Source: Filobasidium wieringae
Lineage: Eukaryota > Basidiomycota > Tremellomycetes > Filobasidiales > Filobasidiaceae
Direction of reading: 5' to 3'
NCBI GenBank assembly: GCA_001600055.1
Contig: BCIV01000003.1
Location: forward strand, 749,162-813,161
DNA length: 64,000 nt
Below the pieces are notes generated by a model. The model saw nothing but the letters and a program-made list of their open reading frames with translations, was not told the DNA's origin and made no database searches. The translations under genes and the position numbers were made by a program. Shown piece by piece: positions 1 through 13,542 of this stretch (positions within the stretch are counted from its first letter, which is position 1; every line of letters begins with the position of its first letter).

Positions 1-42
1 CCCTAGTCCCCTTTCAGAACCTCTCATCTTCTCTTCAGCAAG

Positions 43-2220
43 ATGTCTACCACTCACACTCACGAGTCCGTTCTTCCCACCACCACCGCACCCACCACAG
101 CTCAACCGGAAATCCACGAGAAACGGGGGCTGTTCGGTAGGAACAAGAAGACAGCACCTATCGCTGCGACTAGGACGAACGAGACTTACGTTGCCGGACA
201 GACCGGAGGGACTGCTCTTGGAGGAACCGAATATGCGGGGAAAGGACCTTATGGTCATGGATTCACCTTCGGTCGATGGATCAAGTGAGTCTACTCTCTC
301 AGGTTTTCCTGGATTCCTTTTCCCACTGTGACTCTAATCTGACCGACCTCTACTTCCAATCTAAAATCGTAGACTGAACATGTTCGATCTCATCACCATG
401 GCAGCAATGGGTGCAATCGGACTGGGAGTGTTCGAAGCGGATCCCGCACCTCGTAGGAACTTCCCCGTCTATACGCCTACTACAGGCGAAGTCGTCTACC
501 CTCAGTGAGTCCGTCCGGAGTTTTCCTGATACAGTCCACGACCACTTATCTACCACCGTCGTTGGAACACAGATTCGCTTATCCCGTAAATCGGCAGGAC
601 TTCACGTTCCTACTTCTCATCCCTCCTAGAGAGCTAAATCTTGTTCTATTTGTCGTCGATTTAGTACCGACACAACATCATTCCCATCTACGCCGCCGCG
701 CTGCTCGCCTTCTTCGTCCCTTTTGTGTTCTTCGTCTTGTTCCAGATAAGACATAGGAGTCCGGGGATGTTGCGTGAGACCTTAGTTGGTTTTGATGCCG
801 GAAAGGAGCGTGAGCACTGACGAAGTTCTTGTTTGAGTGGATAGTCGATTCGACCATGGGACTTCTAGAGAGCTTGATGTAAGTTTCACGCTCATACCTG
901 AGGTTAGAAATTGGATTGATCCGCTGATACGGTTGGAATCGACAGTACCGCAGCGGTCTTCCAGGTCTTCCACAAATGGCTCATCGGTGGTCTGCGACCG
1001 TCAGTCTCGCTCACGATATGACGACAAGTCAATGATCGGAAAAACTTATCCTCTTGTTGACTTTAGCCATTTCTTGGACGTCTGTCAACCCGACTTTTCA
1101 AAGCAAACCGGGACTGGGTTCGCTAACTACATGTACACGAGGGACGTCTGTACCGGGTGAGTTTCATCTTCCTTCAGTGTCGTTTCCTCTTAGCTGGATA
1201 CGCAGATTAACTCTTTGATCACAATAGAGATGAGGGAAGGATCAATGAGGCGCTTCAGAGTTGGATGTCTGGTCATTCTACCGCTATCTTTGCTGGGTTG
1301 GTCGTGAGTCCGGATAATCTCGATGGGCGTGCAGGGAGAGAAAGTGGCTGATTCTGCTATCAACCGACAGTACTTGGCCTTATGGTTCAACGCTCAATTG
1401 AAAGTCATGTCCGATCACCGACCTGCGTAAGTCTACTGCGCCCGCTCGATGTTGTGTTGTGGTTGACTAAAACTCGCGCGCGCGGATATATGAAACAGAT
1501 ACTGGAAGATGATCTTAGCTATCGCTCCTATTCTCGGAGCCAGTTTGATCGCCGCTTCTTTGACTATTGATGAGTACCACAATTGTAAGAGCAAAATTGG
1601 TTCACGATTTGGATTGAAGTGCGAGACTAAGTGTAAGTTTGGGATCGTCAGGGTACGATTGTCTTGGAGGAGCCGTCACTGGAACTTTCTGCGCTTTCGT
1701 AAGTACTCCCAAATCGATTCAGATCTTACATCAAGAAGCAGTAAGCTCACAAGGATCTTAATCTGCCACTCGATAGATTGCCTACCGTAAAACTTTCGCT
1801 GCAATCTTCGATTTCAGATTCAACCATATCGTTCTTCCTCGTAAGTCTCCCGCCCCTCATTCGAGATTTCCGAAAGAAATCTGACACAGAGATAAACCCA
1901 ACTAGGAACCACTTCTCTCTTCGGCAGGAAATCTGTAGCCGGGCAGCCGCTCAAGTTCGGTTACAACGTACAGGAGGCTTTGTACCAGCGCCCAGCAGCC
2001 AGTGAAGGTGAATAGCTCGTGCCCTCGTTTCTCGGTCGAGTCAACGCTAAGTTATCTTGATATGATAGGTGGATGGGGAAAGACCAGCCAAGAATACGTC
2101 GCTGGTGCGCCAGGTGACGCTGTCGGAATGGGACAGCACCAGATGGGCGGGAACGTCAACCCTAGCTTGATGCACACTCATCAGCACGGACAGTACGCTA
2201 CTCAGAACGCGGTGGTTTAG
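43..2220 (+). CDS. Lipid phosphate phosphatase, PAP2 superfamily (DPP1/LPP-like)
   Basis: Integral-membrane phosphatase that removes phosphate from phosphatidate or diacylglycerol pyrophosphate. Coding starts at the ATG at 43 and is split into about ten exons; the first intron runs from 285 (K-L-N-M-F-D continues after it). The three PAP2 catalytic motifs are readable after splicing: motif 1 KWLIGGLRP followed by HFLDVCQP, motif 2 WMSGHSTAIFAGL, and motif 3 SLTIDEYHNWYD followed by CLGGAVTG. Hydrophobic segments such as IIPIYAAALLAFFVPFVFF lie between them. The C-terminus is soluble, rich in Gly/His/Gln, and ends at the TAG at 2218. Two family positions look unusual: Pro of PSGH is Met, and Arg of SRxxxxxHxxxD is Leu, while the catalytic His and Asp are present. 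The family call is firm; the substrate is not known. Confidence 0.88.
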
Positions 2221-2589
2221 TGATGGTTGTTTTCTTAGAACGGGGTTCGAGATTCCTTATACACGAATTACGCTTGATGTGTAGTGGATTATAGTAGCTT
2301 ATAATATGATTTTTCTGCGCTTGCCTTGATGGTGACATCTTGCTTTACTTGCGCCAGTCTGGAATACTCTGCACTCGCATTTCCGAACTCAGTCCTGTAC
2401 CTCGCGTAGTACGATGTCGCACTTCTCCAACGGCACTAGTTAGCATAAGTCAATCTATTGAATCAATCGAGCTAGCTGGGGGCTAGCTCCTAGACCTCAA
2501 GAGTGTCCAGCCATCCAAAAGGACACACATTATCCGCTCTGACTACTATCTCTTGCTTCATTGATATTATAATGTACAGGACAGTCCTT
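2221..2589. other. Intergenic, convergent 3' ends
   Basis: Gap of 369 bp between the convergent phosphatase and Sec65 genes. It should hold the two 3' UTRs. I see no RNA gene or convincing ORF in it. Confidence 0.5.
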
Positions 2590-3873
2590 CTAACGCTTCC
2601 TAATCATGACCTTCTTCATCTTTGGCTGCTTCGGTTGGCCTTTGCCTTCTCCATCTCCACCCGCGATCTGACCAACAGGAGCGTTCTTCGCCTGCTCTTT
2701 CTCCTGCGCGATATCCCTTTTTACCGCTTCTACTGCGACACCCAGGGCAACCATAGGTGAGTTGAGAGGGAATCGATCGTCGATCGAAGGGTATGGCTGG
2801 GGAGGTTGGGGAGATTTGATACCCGTCTTAGGCCTTGTGGGTTGAGCAGTCGGCTTAGCAGAGGTTGCCTTCTTACTCGGTTTCTTTCCGGTTGACTGAG
2901 TTGGAGGAGCAGGCTTGGAAGAAGATGAAGCGGGCTTGCGAGCAGGCTTAGTGAATACGAGGGAAGGGTTTTGTCGTTGTAATTGGGTAGCGACGAGATT
3001 GTATAGTTGAGTTCCTGTCAAGTTTGACACCGATTAGCACTGAAAAATAGGAATGGCAGAACACCGATGGCTTACGGTTCTTGATGTCTCTGTGAACTGG
3101 TACGCCGTCCTTTTCTAGCCTAACCTTGACCCTACCAGGGTTCTTCCAGTCGGCAGGATGAATCTTTTCGATCTACGAGGAGGAGGAGTTGTCAATTCAA
3201 ATTGACTGTCCGGCACTGTTCGGACCGTGACTAACCTCATGTACCGTCTCTAAGCCTAAAGCGTTGCATGCCTTGGCGACGAGGAAACTCTGAGGCCACC
3301 AAAGACACTTCTGACGTTGAACTCTTCGACCAGTTGATGTCGAAGCTTTGGCATCGAAGTAGATTGGGTAGATACAGTGCCACCTAGTTGGCCAGCAAAT
3401 TAGCATGTGGCATCAGGATAGGCTAATATGTGGAAAACGCACCTCCTGAACTCCTCAGGGTCTTTGGCGAATCTCGTCTGTCCCAGTTGCTTTTCAAGCT
3501 TCCTCATCCTCTGCTCCTCAGCTTCCTGCATCTTCATGAGATCTCCCATGATCCCGTTCATCCCCATACCCTGCATAGCTTGAGCAGGAGCTTTTCCTGC
3601 TGCATTCGCGGACAAGGGTTGTTGCTGCTGTTGCGTGAGGTCCCGGGGACGAGGTGGGGGTGCCCCAAGGTTTTCGATACCTTGCCCTTGTTCGGCAAGT
3701 TTCTTCAGGTCGAAATCAACCTCATCGTCGTCAATGTGAGACAGGAGTGCACCTCGAGATCCGGTATTGACTAGGCTTCGGGATGGTCCAGCCGAGGGCA
3801 TGTCGGGAAGAGGAATATCGGTGTCATCGTCAAACTCGACGTCGTCTTCCACGTAGTCCTCGACGGTAGGCAT
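2590..3873 (-). CDS. SEC65: Signal recognition particle subunit SRP19/Sec65
   Basis: RNA-binding subunit of SRP that helps assemble SRP54 on the 7S RNA for co-translational targeting to the ER. The ATG is at 3873 (MPTVEDYVEDD). An acidic N-terminal region of roughly 140 residues with a Q5 run precedes the SRP19 fold. After an intron the fold reads RRWHCIYPIYFDAKAS, then GRRV and CLWWPQSFLVAKACNALG, then a segment with KNPGRVKVRLEKDG. The C-terminal tail of about 140 residues is Lys/Pro/Ser-rich and ends KMKKVMIRKR. The long basic tail and acidic N-terminus make it closer to yeast Sec65 than to the 144-residue human SRP19. There are four exons with short introns. Assignment rests on the WxCIYPxYxDxxxS and GRRV motifs. 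Confidence 0.9.
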
Positions 3874-4169
3874 TTTGAGGATTGATTTCTGTGAGCTTGT
3901 ATAGTAAATACTGCTTGGAACGGAACTTAGCTAAAGTACAGTCCGCTGTACTTATGATCGTATTGAGTAGCATCTACTCTCAACCTAGAACGTGATAAGC
4001 GGTGAGTTCACGTCAGATCGGTCTCTGACGTGTCTTTCCGAACTCGAGCTGTGGTATCGCATACATCATGATCGTTCAGGTTCTATATACCATACAGCAT
4101 TTCCCAATACGCTACTGATTTTAGTGTCATGCTCTACCTCACGTCTGGCGGTTTCCCGAATCAATTCGT

Positions 4170-5497
<1,328 letters not shown>

Positions 5498-6015
5498 GGT
5501 TTGAGAGCTATTAACGAATATTGAAGAGAATAATGTGGTGAGCCAATGAAGCAGCGTTGCAACTGACTAGTAGCGGTGTGATCTTACGCACGGTGATTAT
5601 ATGACTATGCTGAACAATGGGGATGTGATCGGTTCAAATTCCGATAAGAGTCAACGGTCGACCTCGTTTCCATTGATAAGATCTCCGCCGTTAATATGCT
5701 CATCATACGCGAAATGTCAGGCTCAGCTGAAATTGTCAGAAAAAGAATGTCAGGTCATAATAGGCTTACGAGCAAATATGGTCGTTTTGTACCAGAGTAG
5801 ATTCACTTTGTTCGTCGTCGTAGCCAGTAAATTTACTAGAACCCTCTGAAACAGACAGACAGGGTAAGTGGTTTGCACTCTCCAAGAAAACAGCTATCTT
5901 GTGCTAAAATTGACTCAAACCTGCTCGCAGACAAGACAAAAAGGAAGACGATATACTCTTCCGTTGAACCTTTATTTTCTACCCATACCTCAAAAGAAGG
6001 ATTAAGAAAGCCAAT
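5498..6015. promoter_or_regulatory. Divergent promoter region, FUR1 / eIF3j
   Basis: The 518 bp between two divergent start codons must hold both promoters and 5' UTRs. I see no strong TATA box and no RNA gene. The specific control elements are not identified. Confidence 0.4.
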
Positions 6016-7211
6016 ATGTCTGACTGGGGTGAGTGAGGAATCCTAAACTGTAGAGATTGCCCTTGTCTATCAGCTGAGCTTTTTCGTTCACAGACGCTAG
6101 CGAGGATGAGGCCCCTGCTGCCAAGATCGCTCCTGCCACCACCAGCGCAACTCCTATCACTCTAGCCCCTCCTGTAGCATACAAGAGCAGAAGATTTGAA
6201 GGAGAAGATGAGGAAGAGGAGGGAGACGTCAGTTCTTCTTTTCCCACCGTGAATATTCACGCTGAGAGCTGAAATCGATTGAAATGTTCAGAGCGATTGG
6301 GATGTTTCCGATTCCGAGAAGAAGAAATCCGCCAATGTCTCTGGTACTTCCACCCCAGCCGCACCTACTAAGAAAAAGAGGAACTTGAAGACTGTTCTCG
6401 CTGAGAAGGAAGCCAAAGCTGTTCGTGCCTGATCATTCTCTTCGGTTCTCTCGGTACGGAAAGCTAATCTGTTGCTATACCCGAAACCTCTCTTAATACA
6501 GGCTTTGAAGAAGGCTCAGGGTGATGATCTGATGGACGAGGAGACTCCTCAGGAGAAGAGAAGGAGGGAGAAGGCTCAGCAGGAAGAGGCTGAAGCTGCT
6601 GCCGCTGCTGATTTCCTGGGAGCTGATTCTACTGCTTCCGTCGGTCGTGAGTCTGCTTGCGGGCGGTTCTGATTGGGGAGATGAATGAATACTGATTTTT
6701 CATGTACATCTTGCATCGTAGAGGCTACTGATCTAACCTCCGCCAACCCCAAGACAAAGGACGACTTCATCAAGCTCGCTCAGTCTGTTGCTGCGACCAT
6801 CTTCGAACGACTTCACGACAAACCTCTTTACTCGGCATTCGCCGAGGAGATCGCTAGGCAAGCGGTTGCGCCTTTGAAAGATGTGGATACGAGGAAGATC
6901 GGAAGTGCTATCACTGCTGTTGCCAGTGAGAAGACCAAGATGGCCAAGGACCAGGCTAGTGGGAAGAAAAAGGTAGGAAAATGCTCGAACTGGGATTCGA
7001 AGGATTGCTGGCTCACGGGTCTGGATTTTCCCCATAGGCCGTCAAGAAGCCTGCTCTCGGTGCTACCAAGAGAATCAATGAGTGAGTCACCGCACGCGAG
7101 CCAGCTCGCTGGATTTCTAGGCAGGTTCAGACTTTTGACCCTTTTGATCTCTACAGTGCGGATACTACTGCATACGATGAAGCTCTTGACGACGATCTTG
7201 ACTTCATGTAG
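6016..7211 (+). CDS. HCR1: Translation initiation factor eIF3 subunit j
   Basis: Loosely bound eIF3 subunit that helps 40S mRNA binding, ribosome recycling and, in yeast, rRNA maturation. The first exon is only MSDWD-length, starting at the ATG at 6016; the second starts with DASEDEAPAAKIAP. The acidic N-terminus contains the repeated SDWD-type motif (again at SDWDVSDSEKK). A Lys/Glu-rich coiled-coil stretch follows (DEETPQEKRRREKAQQEEAE), then the conserved helical core TKDDFIKLAQSVAATIFERL and YSAFAEEIARQAVAPLK. It ends with the acidic tail EALDDDLDFM, TAG at 7209. Six to seven exons with short introns. Typical eIF3j layout, nothing missing. Confidence 0.9.
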
Positions 7212-7695
7212 GTTGTGTTCCGGACCAGTACCATTCCAGTGTGATTTAGATTTGTATAGAGAGGAGATCATCTGTGTTTGGAACTATGCATCGCACCCTT
7301 GCATCTGATCGTTTGATGTGATGGAAACATGTTAGGTTGAAACGGTGTTCCAGGTTCCTTCGATGACGCGTATCCTCGCGGTCAATGCGGTTACGAGAGA
7401 ATCCAGAATCCATGCAGAGTTGCACCTGCGACTACCGGGCGATGGCTCCGCCTGAACAGGTTGACGTCGCATCATCTCCTCGTATTTGGAAGCAGACTCT
7501 AGGCGATCCTCACTCACAGCCTATACTTATCACTCCCACTCGATATCCTCAAAGTTACCAACAACACTAACCAGTCTCACTTAGAGACCCCTCAATCGCC
7601 AACCCCTTCAAGTCGACTTAGACCTGCTCCACAGACTTGATACTTCAAACACAGCTTCTCACTTTCGATCTATACCCTTTTATACTTAAAACAAC
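7212..7695. other. Intergenic, promoter of PP2C gene
   Basis: 484 bp between tandem plus-strand genes: the 3' UTR of eIF3j and the promoter/5' UTR of the phosphatase. The 100 bp before the start codon is pyrimidine-rich. I see no other feature. Confidence 0.4.
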
Positions 7696-9602
7696 ATGTC
7701 TGCGAACCATCAACAGCATGTCGCTACGGACGATGTCGGTCCCTCCCCTGGCCACGGGTCCAGCGCATCCTTTGCTTCCCACGACCCAGACCACGATGCC
7801 ATACAAGCTCGTGAACAACACCCTTCTCACGGCGGTCCAGGACACGCCCACCAGGTCGCTCAGGCTCAGGGTTTAAAGTTGGATACGGTGGCTAGTCAGT
7901 CTGTGCAAGGATCAGAGGGGAAGACGGGAGGTGGACCTATGGAGGGAAGCTTCAAGCGTCCTGGAGGTCTGACCGAGAACCCTAATGCTAGGAGTAAGAC
8001 TGTCACTTTGGCAGAGGGAGAGAACACTTTCGGAGTAAGTTTTATCCCCCTTTAGAATCATGATAAGGACAATGGCTGATATACTTCTTCCACATGATCG
8101 CTCAGGCTCTGAATAGACATCCCGGCTCGCACCGCACAACCAGCTCAGCCTTTCCTTCCTTTAGGGTTGGTGTATCGGAAGACCGCAACAAGAAATGCAG
8201 GAGGACAATGGAAGATTCCCACTCTTTCGTCTATGATTTCGGTGGAGTGATAGGACAAGGTTACTTTGCCGTTTTCGAGTGCGTCATATTCTTCCTCGCG
8301 TTCCAGCTGACCGGACTGACCTGAATCGTCTGAACTTCTCATTTGTAGCGGACATGCAGGAAAGCACGCCGCCGAATGGTGTGGACAGAATTTCCATGAG
8401 TTTTTGTTGGATGGGATCATCACAAGACCGGATACTGCTGTTCCCGATCTGCTCAACCAAACTTTCCATGCCGTTGATGCCAGGTTATCCAAATTGGCGG
8501 AGGAGGACAGGACCCATTCGGGTTGTACGGCCGTGACGGCTTTCCTCCGAGTTGAAGAGGACGATGGTGATGATGGAAACGGATCTACTCCTGCCAAGGG
8601 ATTTGTCAACCCTGGAATCAAGAGCAGAGGATTATTGGAAGGAAAGGGGATCGAAGAGTTGGAGAAGCTCACCGCTTCCAACCGGACTGATGGGTCTGGA
8701 TCTACCACCGTCGGAGGAGCTGCGGGAGCGGGTGCCAATCCAGACGAATCGATTTCTTCCGGAGGAGCTACTGTTCAGAGGAGATCTTCCCGTAAAATGA
8801 TCAAGGATTTCGTCAAGGGACTGACGGGTAGTAACAAGGAAACATCGCCAACGGAGACATACGAGACGGTTCCAGATGCAACTGGTGCTCCCAAGGAAGG
8901 TTCCATGCCAATCGCTGATGGACACCACATGGTCGAGCTCATCGAGCCCAAGAGTTCAAAGTCGCTCAGAAGGGTGCTTTACACTGCCAACGTTGGAGAC
9001 GCACGAGCAGTTCTTTGGTAAGCCGTCCTTCGAGTTTGCGGCGCGGTCAATTACAAGGCTGAACCAAGATGTATGTGCCATCAGTCGTGGAGGTAAAGCT
9101 GTTCGATTGACTTATGATCACAAGGGGAGCGACGCACACGAGGCCAAGCGAATCACCGATGCAGGTGGATTCGTTATGAACAACCGAGTGAATGGTGGGT
9201 CTTCCTTTTTGAATGATAATGAGGGCATCGATCGTGATCACTCATAACCTGATTCAATATCACATCTAGGTGTTTTGGCTGTCACGAGGTCTTTGGGAGA
9301 CTCCTCGATGAAGGAATTTGTAGTTGGGGCGCCTTACACTACAGAGACTGCTTTGGACTCGGACGACGAATTCTTGATTGTCGCTTGTGACGGGGTAAGT
9401 TGTACTATGTGACCCGAAATCGAGTACGAACTGATCCGTCCTTTTACAACTTCAGCTCTGGGACGTCACTGACGATCAAAACGCCGTTGACCTTATTCGT
9501 AAAGTAACCGATGCGCAGGAGGCATCCCGCGTCTTGTTGGAGTATGCTATCGGCAACTACTCGACGGACAACCTATCCGTCATGGTCATCAGGTTCAAGT
9601 GA
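7696..9602 (+). CDS. PP2C-type protein Ser/Thr phosphatase (Ptc1-like) with large catalytic-domain insertion
   Basis: Metal-dependent protein phosphatase; Ptc1-type enzymes dampen stress MAP-kinase signalling. The ATG at 7696 is followed by a disordered His/Gly-rich N-terminus of about 110 residues. PP2C motifs in order: [34 protein letters not shown] (DGHAG created by splicing), [69 protein letters not shown] and the end [10 protein letters not shown]. All metal-binding Asp positions I can place are present. Between [15 protein letters not shown] and [11 protein letters not shown] there are about 135 extra, low-complexity Ser/Gly/Thr-rich residues including a basic [14 protein letters not shown] patch. 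Closeness to Ptc1 rather than other PP2Cs is inferred from overall motif spelling. Confidence 0.85.
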
Positions 9603-10190
9603 GGACAAGGAGTAAGGGAACATGACGTAGCTTTGCCCGCTGAGAGGGTATATTAAGTGTTTGGACGGATCGATAGCGATATGTATGAATACGTGTTTGT
9701 GATAATAAGCATTTCGTGAAAGAGTTTCATGGGCAGTCGTACCATTCGTCTCGGACGAAGAGTCATCCCCAATCTCGTTCACCTCGGCGACGATCTTGTA
9801 TGACCGATGTTGATCACGGCATGGGGACGCGATAACGAGAGCAAGAATGTTGGGAGATTCGGAGATTCGTATGGGGATCAACTCATTCACTCGCATCACT
9901 CATACTTGGAATCGGTAATCTATACCTCTCAGCCCAGTTCAACCCGAAAAGATATCGCTAGCAGTCAAAGTAGCATCTCCTTTGATCGCAGTTCTGGTAT
10001 CCCGAGCTGCTACGGCTCAGAGTTGCATAGTTAGGCTCTGCCTTACTATCCGAAGCTAGGCCAGGCCACCAAGCTCTTGCCGGAAACATTTGGTGAATCG
10101 ACTTTGCCAAGCAAGAGGAAAGGCGAAGCGGAGGATTAAGAACGGCTTCATTTAGGGTTCCACCAAGATCAACTTCGTGGCACACTCGCC
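9603..10190. other. Intergenic
   Basis: 588 bp between tandem genes. It should contain the 3' UTR of the phosphatase and the promoter of the hydrolase. A 108-codon antisense open frame here has no recognisable motif and overlaps the phosphatase 3' end, so I treat it as chance. Confidence 0.4.
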
Positions 10191-12809
10191 ATGTCCACCT
10201 TTACCGACTCCTCTAACAATTCGACTCCTAAATCTAGAAATGAACCCCTTATTCATGATTCATCGTCTGTCCATCAACATAATGAGGAGATCGAAAACTA
10301 TCCCTTAGCGTACCCTGAAAGAATCAGATCCTGGGACTATTGGCCTGCTGTACTCTTGGTTGCGGTGCTTCTGGGCTCTATACCCATCAGTTTGTAAGTT
10401 AGTGATGGACTTGTTCTGCTCTGAATGTTGCTCAGCATCGAATCATATTTTTCCCAATGTACAGTATCTTTGTTGGATGGTACGCTATCGTTGGACACAC
10501 CCAATCAGAGACAACTGCGGTCTGGAGCAAGATATTCAAAGTCTATGCTTATGTAGAGGTAAGTGGACTCGATAAGATGAGAGGACTTTCGCTGATTCAA
10601 GCTGTGCCTCCTATAAATTACCCTAGATCGGATTTACGATCTATCAGTTGACCCTTGCTAAGAGCGTTCAGTCTCCTGCTCCCCCCTCAGCGAGGACGAC
10701 AGAAGAATGTCTCGGTTCTCTCCTCCGAGTGATGAACACGGGTCTGAACGGTAGCGAGTACGGGCAAGAAGGTGATAGCCGAGTCGTTAAGACTGCAGGA
10801 CAAAAGTCAGAAACTTTGGCACCTGCATCAAACAAGGAACGAATCGACACCCCGGACAGATCAATGACGGGTTCTCCTATTTTCAAGAGGATGAACAAGG
10901 AGGATCCGAGAGCCGTCGAATTTAGGGAGAGGTTAAGGAACTGGTGTGTCAACTTGAATCTTGATTGACTAGCACGAGACAAGTTGCACTGATACGTGTG
11001 ACTTGGGCATGAAAAGGTTCGGCAGAATTCCATTCGAGCATGTGACGGCGTACGATATTCGAAGCTGGCTTGCTTGGTCTTCCAGTGGAATCTCCTATGA
11101 AACTGCTCTACAAAGTCCGGAAAAGGTTCAATTGATCGAACAAAGCCTGAAGATGCTTGAAGCTAGAGCTGGATGGACTTTCCCCCGAATCGTAGATGAG
11201 AAATCAGTAACGGAAGAGGAGAGAGAGAGGAAGGCTCAGATTGAGACAAGGGCGAAGATTATGAGATTGACTATGGATCCGGTGAATGTGGTGCCTAGGC
11301 CCCTCTGGTGGTATGTTTGGCTGTGGTTGGGGGAGAAATTAGCTTTGTGGTTCATCTATGATAATTGGGGGTTGAAGAGAGTAAGTCGAGGTTGCCTGTA
11401 TGATATGTTGATTACGATCTACCCGAACCATTCTCCTTATAGTACAAAGAAGGCAACATGGAGCAAGTTCTCAGCCTGGCTTGTGTGACAGATCGATCAT
11501 TCTAATTTTCCTCTCTATGACCGTTCAGATACCTAGTACGGATCCCAAAGGGATGGAAACCAGAACATCTGTTAGCCAAGTCGGACCCTATCGTCTTTAT
11601 CCATGGATTAGGTTTCGGATCTATCAGCGTAAGCAGCGATACTTGTTGCATAGTTCTGTGGTGAAGAAAGCTTACCCCTATTCTTTATACTAACAGTTGC
11701 AAAACATGGCAGTTATCCGTAAACTTTGCAAAACGCTATCGTCTCATCCACTCTTGATCCCTATCCAGCCACATGTTGGTCAACAAATCTTTCACTCCCG
11801 CTTCCTAGAGCCTGATAGGAGGAAACAATTTGTCCACGACATTGAAAGAGCTTGCGCTAGATGGGGCTTCTATAACAAGGAGGGGCTTGTCACTCAGATC
11901 GACCAAGCTGTTCCGGAACAGATCAAGGAGGCAGCTATACAACTAGACCACTTAGATGATCCTAGGAAGAATGGGGGGATCGTCTTGTTGAGTCATTCAA
12001 ACGGGAGCGTCGGTCACGCCTGGCTGTTGAAGGATAAGCCTTGGATGACGAAAAGAAATGCACTAGTCGATCCCATCGTATTTTGCTCATGGGAAGGAGG
12101 TAAGCTGTTGTGCAAAGCCACGGTTATGATTGCCTTGGACCTTATTATATTGCTCACTACACTAGATCTTTGTTACAACTTCTGTTATCGCAAACCTTAC
12201 ACTGTAAGTGCCGACATAAGGGGCTACGGTCCTATGATTTTTGACGAGTAATCTCTGCCATAGGGGTTGGAAATTCTCCTCAAATACCTGATTGCTACAG
12301 AGTTGGGAATTGCGCATACTGTACAGAGGGTACGTCAGGTCATCTAGCGGCTGACATGATATACTGATGGCATCTGCACATATAGCACTTCGATTGGACC
12401 ATGAACACTCTGTTCTTTGATGATGTCCCGGACGCGATGGACTCGGAGAGGACGTTGTTCGTTTTGGGGGGTAAGGACATCATCGTAAATGCGCAGGTGA
12501 GTCAAATCAGAGCGGCATCTTAAGCTGGATTGGATTGTTGACCGGACCTCGCTGTTCAACCAACAGCGTGTGAAGAAATACTTGAACAGTCGTGAGACCG
12601 CTTGTCACCTCCAAATGAAGAACTAGCAAACGCTGATTTCACTTCGTTGCCTTTGCTTCACAGACGGTATTATTGAGGGGGTTCAATACGATCCGGACAA
12701 AGGACACAGCGATGGGTTGAGGGGAAGTAGTCTTGACAGATTGATGATATGGTTGGCAACTGGGAAGTCTGTAGAGATTGGCTCTCAGAACGGACATCCG
12801 GCGTCGTGA
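10191..12809 (+). CDS. Membrane-anchored alpha/beta hydrolase, function unknown
   Basis: The ATG at 10191 gives a polar N-terminus of about 50 residues, then a hydrophobic segment (YWPAVLLVAVLLGSIPISL) continuing after an intron into FIFVGWYAIVG, so one long or two short membrane passes. A luminal/cytosolic middle region of several hundred residues follows. The alpha/beta-hydrolase core is C-terminal: IVFIHGLGFGSIS (oxyanion loop region), the nucleophile elbow IVLLSHSNGSVGHAW, LFVLGGKDIIVNAQ (candidate acid) and DKGHSDGL (candidate catalytic His). The elbow reads S-H-S-N-G, so the first Gly of GxSxG is Ser. There are about eleven exons; the stop TGA is at 12807. The substrate is unknown; a lipid or ester hydrolase is the general expectation for this fold. 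Confidence 0.75.
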
Positions 12810-13542
12810 TCACGCTGTACGAAGAAACATAAGCTAGATGATATATATGATATAAAAGATATATAGAAGATACGAGCTCGTTCGATTGTCAGAGAACATA
12901 GATGAGTGGCCCGTGTTCAACCGAATGCATTATGACACCCCAAATATGACTACAGGATCCGAGAGATTGTTGCGAAACGAGGGGTCTCATCTACCGACTT
13001 GGCGAGTGTGACGGAGGGGAGATCCAAGCCGATCCGGCGGGACTCGTCGTTAGCGATGATGTCACGCCTTCCAACCGTGTCAGCTGATAGATGCCGGCAT
13101 TGGCATGACCTCGTTTCACAAGCGCGCGTTATCTTTTTAACTAGCCTCACTAGAACCAGAGTGACGAAGGCTGCAAACGTGAGCCAGTCGAGGGGTTCCT
13201 CGGGGTTCTTGACTGTAGTCACACCCCAATCGGACAGCGACGTCGACACGGGGCAGCCGATCCTGCCCCTCTGCGCTCCGCTTGGCAGTCAGTCATGCGC
13301 GGGGAGTGTACACAGGAGAAAAGGGAAACCCCGTCGACCCCCAATTTTAGTATATAACCCTAGCTCAACCTCCTGATCGATCCGAGGCGATACCTGCGGT
13401 TAGACTCTCTGCGTTCTGCAAATCAAATCAGATTCGCTTTCTTGACTTAAACTCATCCATCAAGATCTAATAGCCGATCATCTAGATCAACCGTCTCATC
13501 CATCTAGTACCACTACCACTACTACCGAATAACATACACACA
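12810..13542. promoter_or_regulatory. Promoter region of the sugar transporter
   Basis: 733 bp upstream of the MFS gene. A TATATAA box lies at 13351-13357, about 190 bp before the ATG. G4/C4 tracts cluster between roughly 13190 and 13345, including one GCGGGG hexamer near 13309 that fits the SYGGRG form bound by Mig1/CreA repressors. The first 100 bp is AT-rich (repeats of gatatat near 12840) and probably belongs to the 3' UTR of the hydrolase. A long pyrimidine/CA-rich 5' leader precedes the ATG. Confidence 0.45.
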
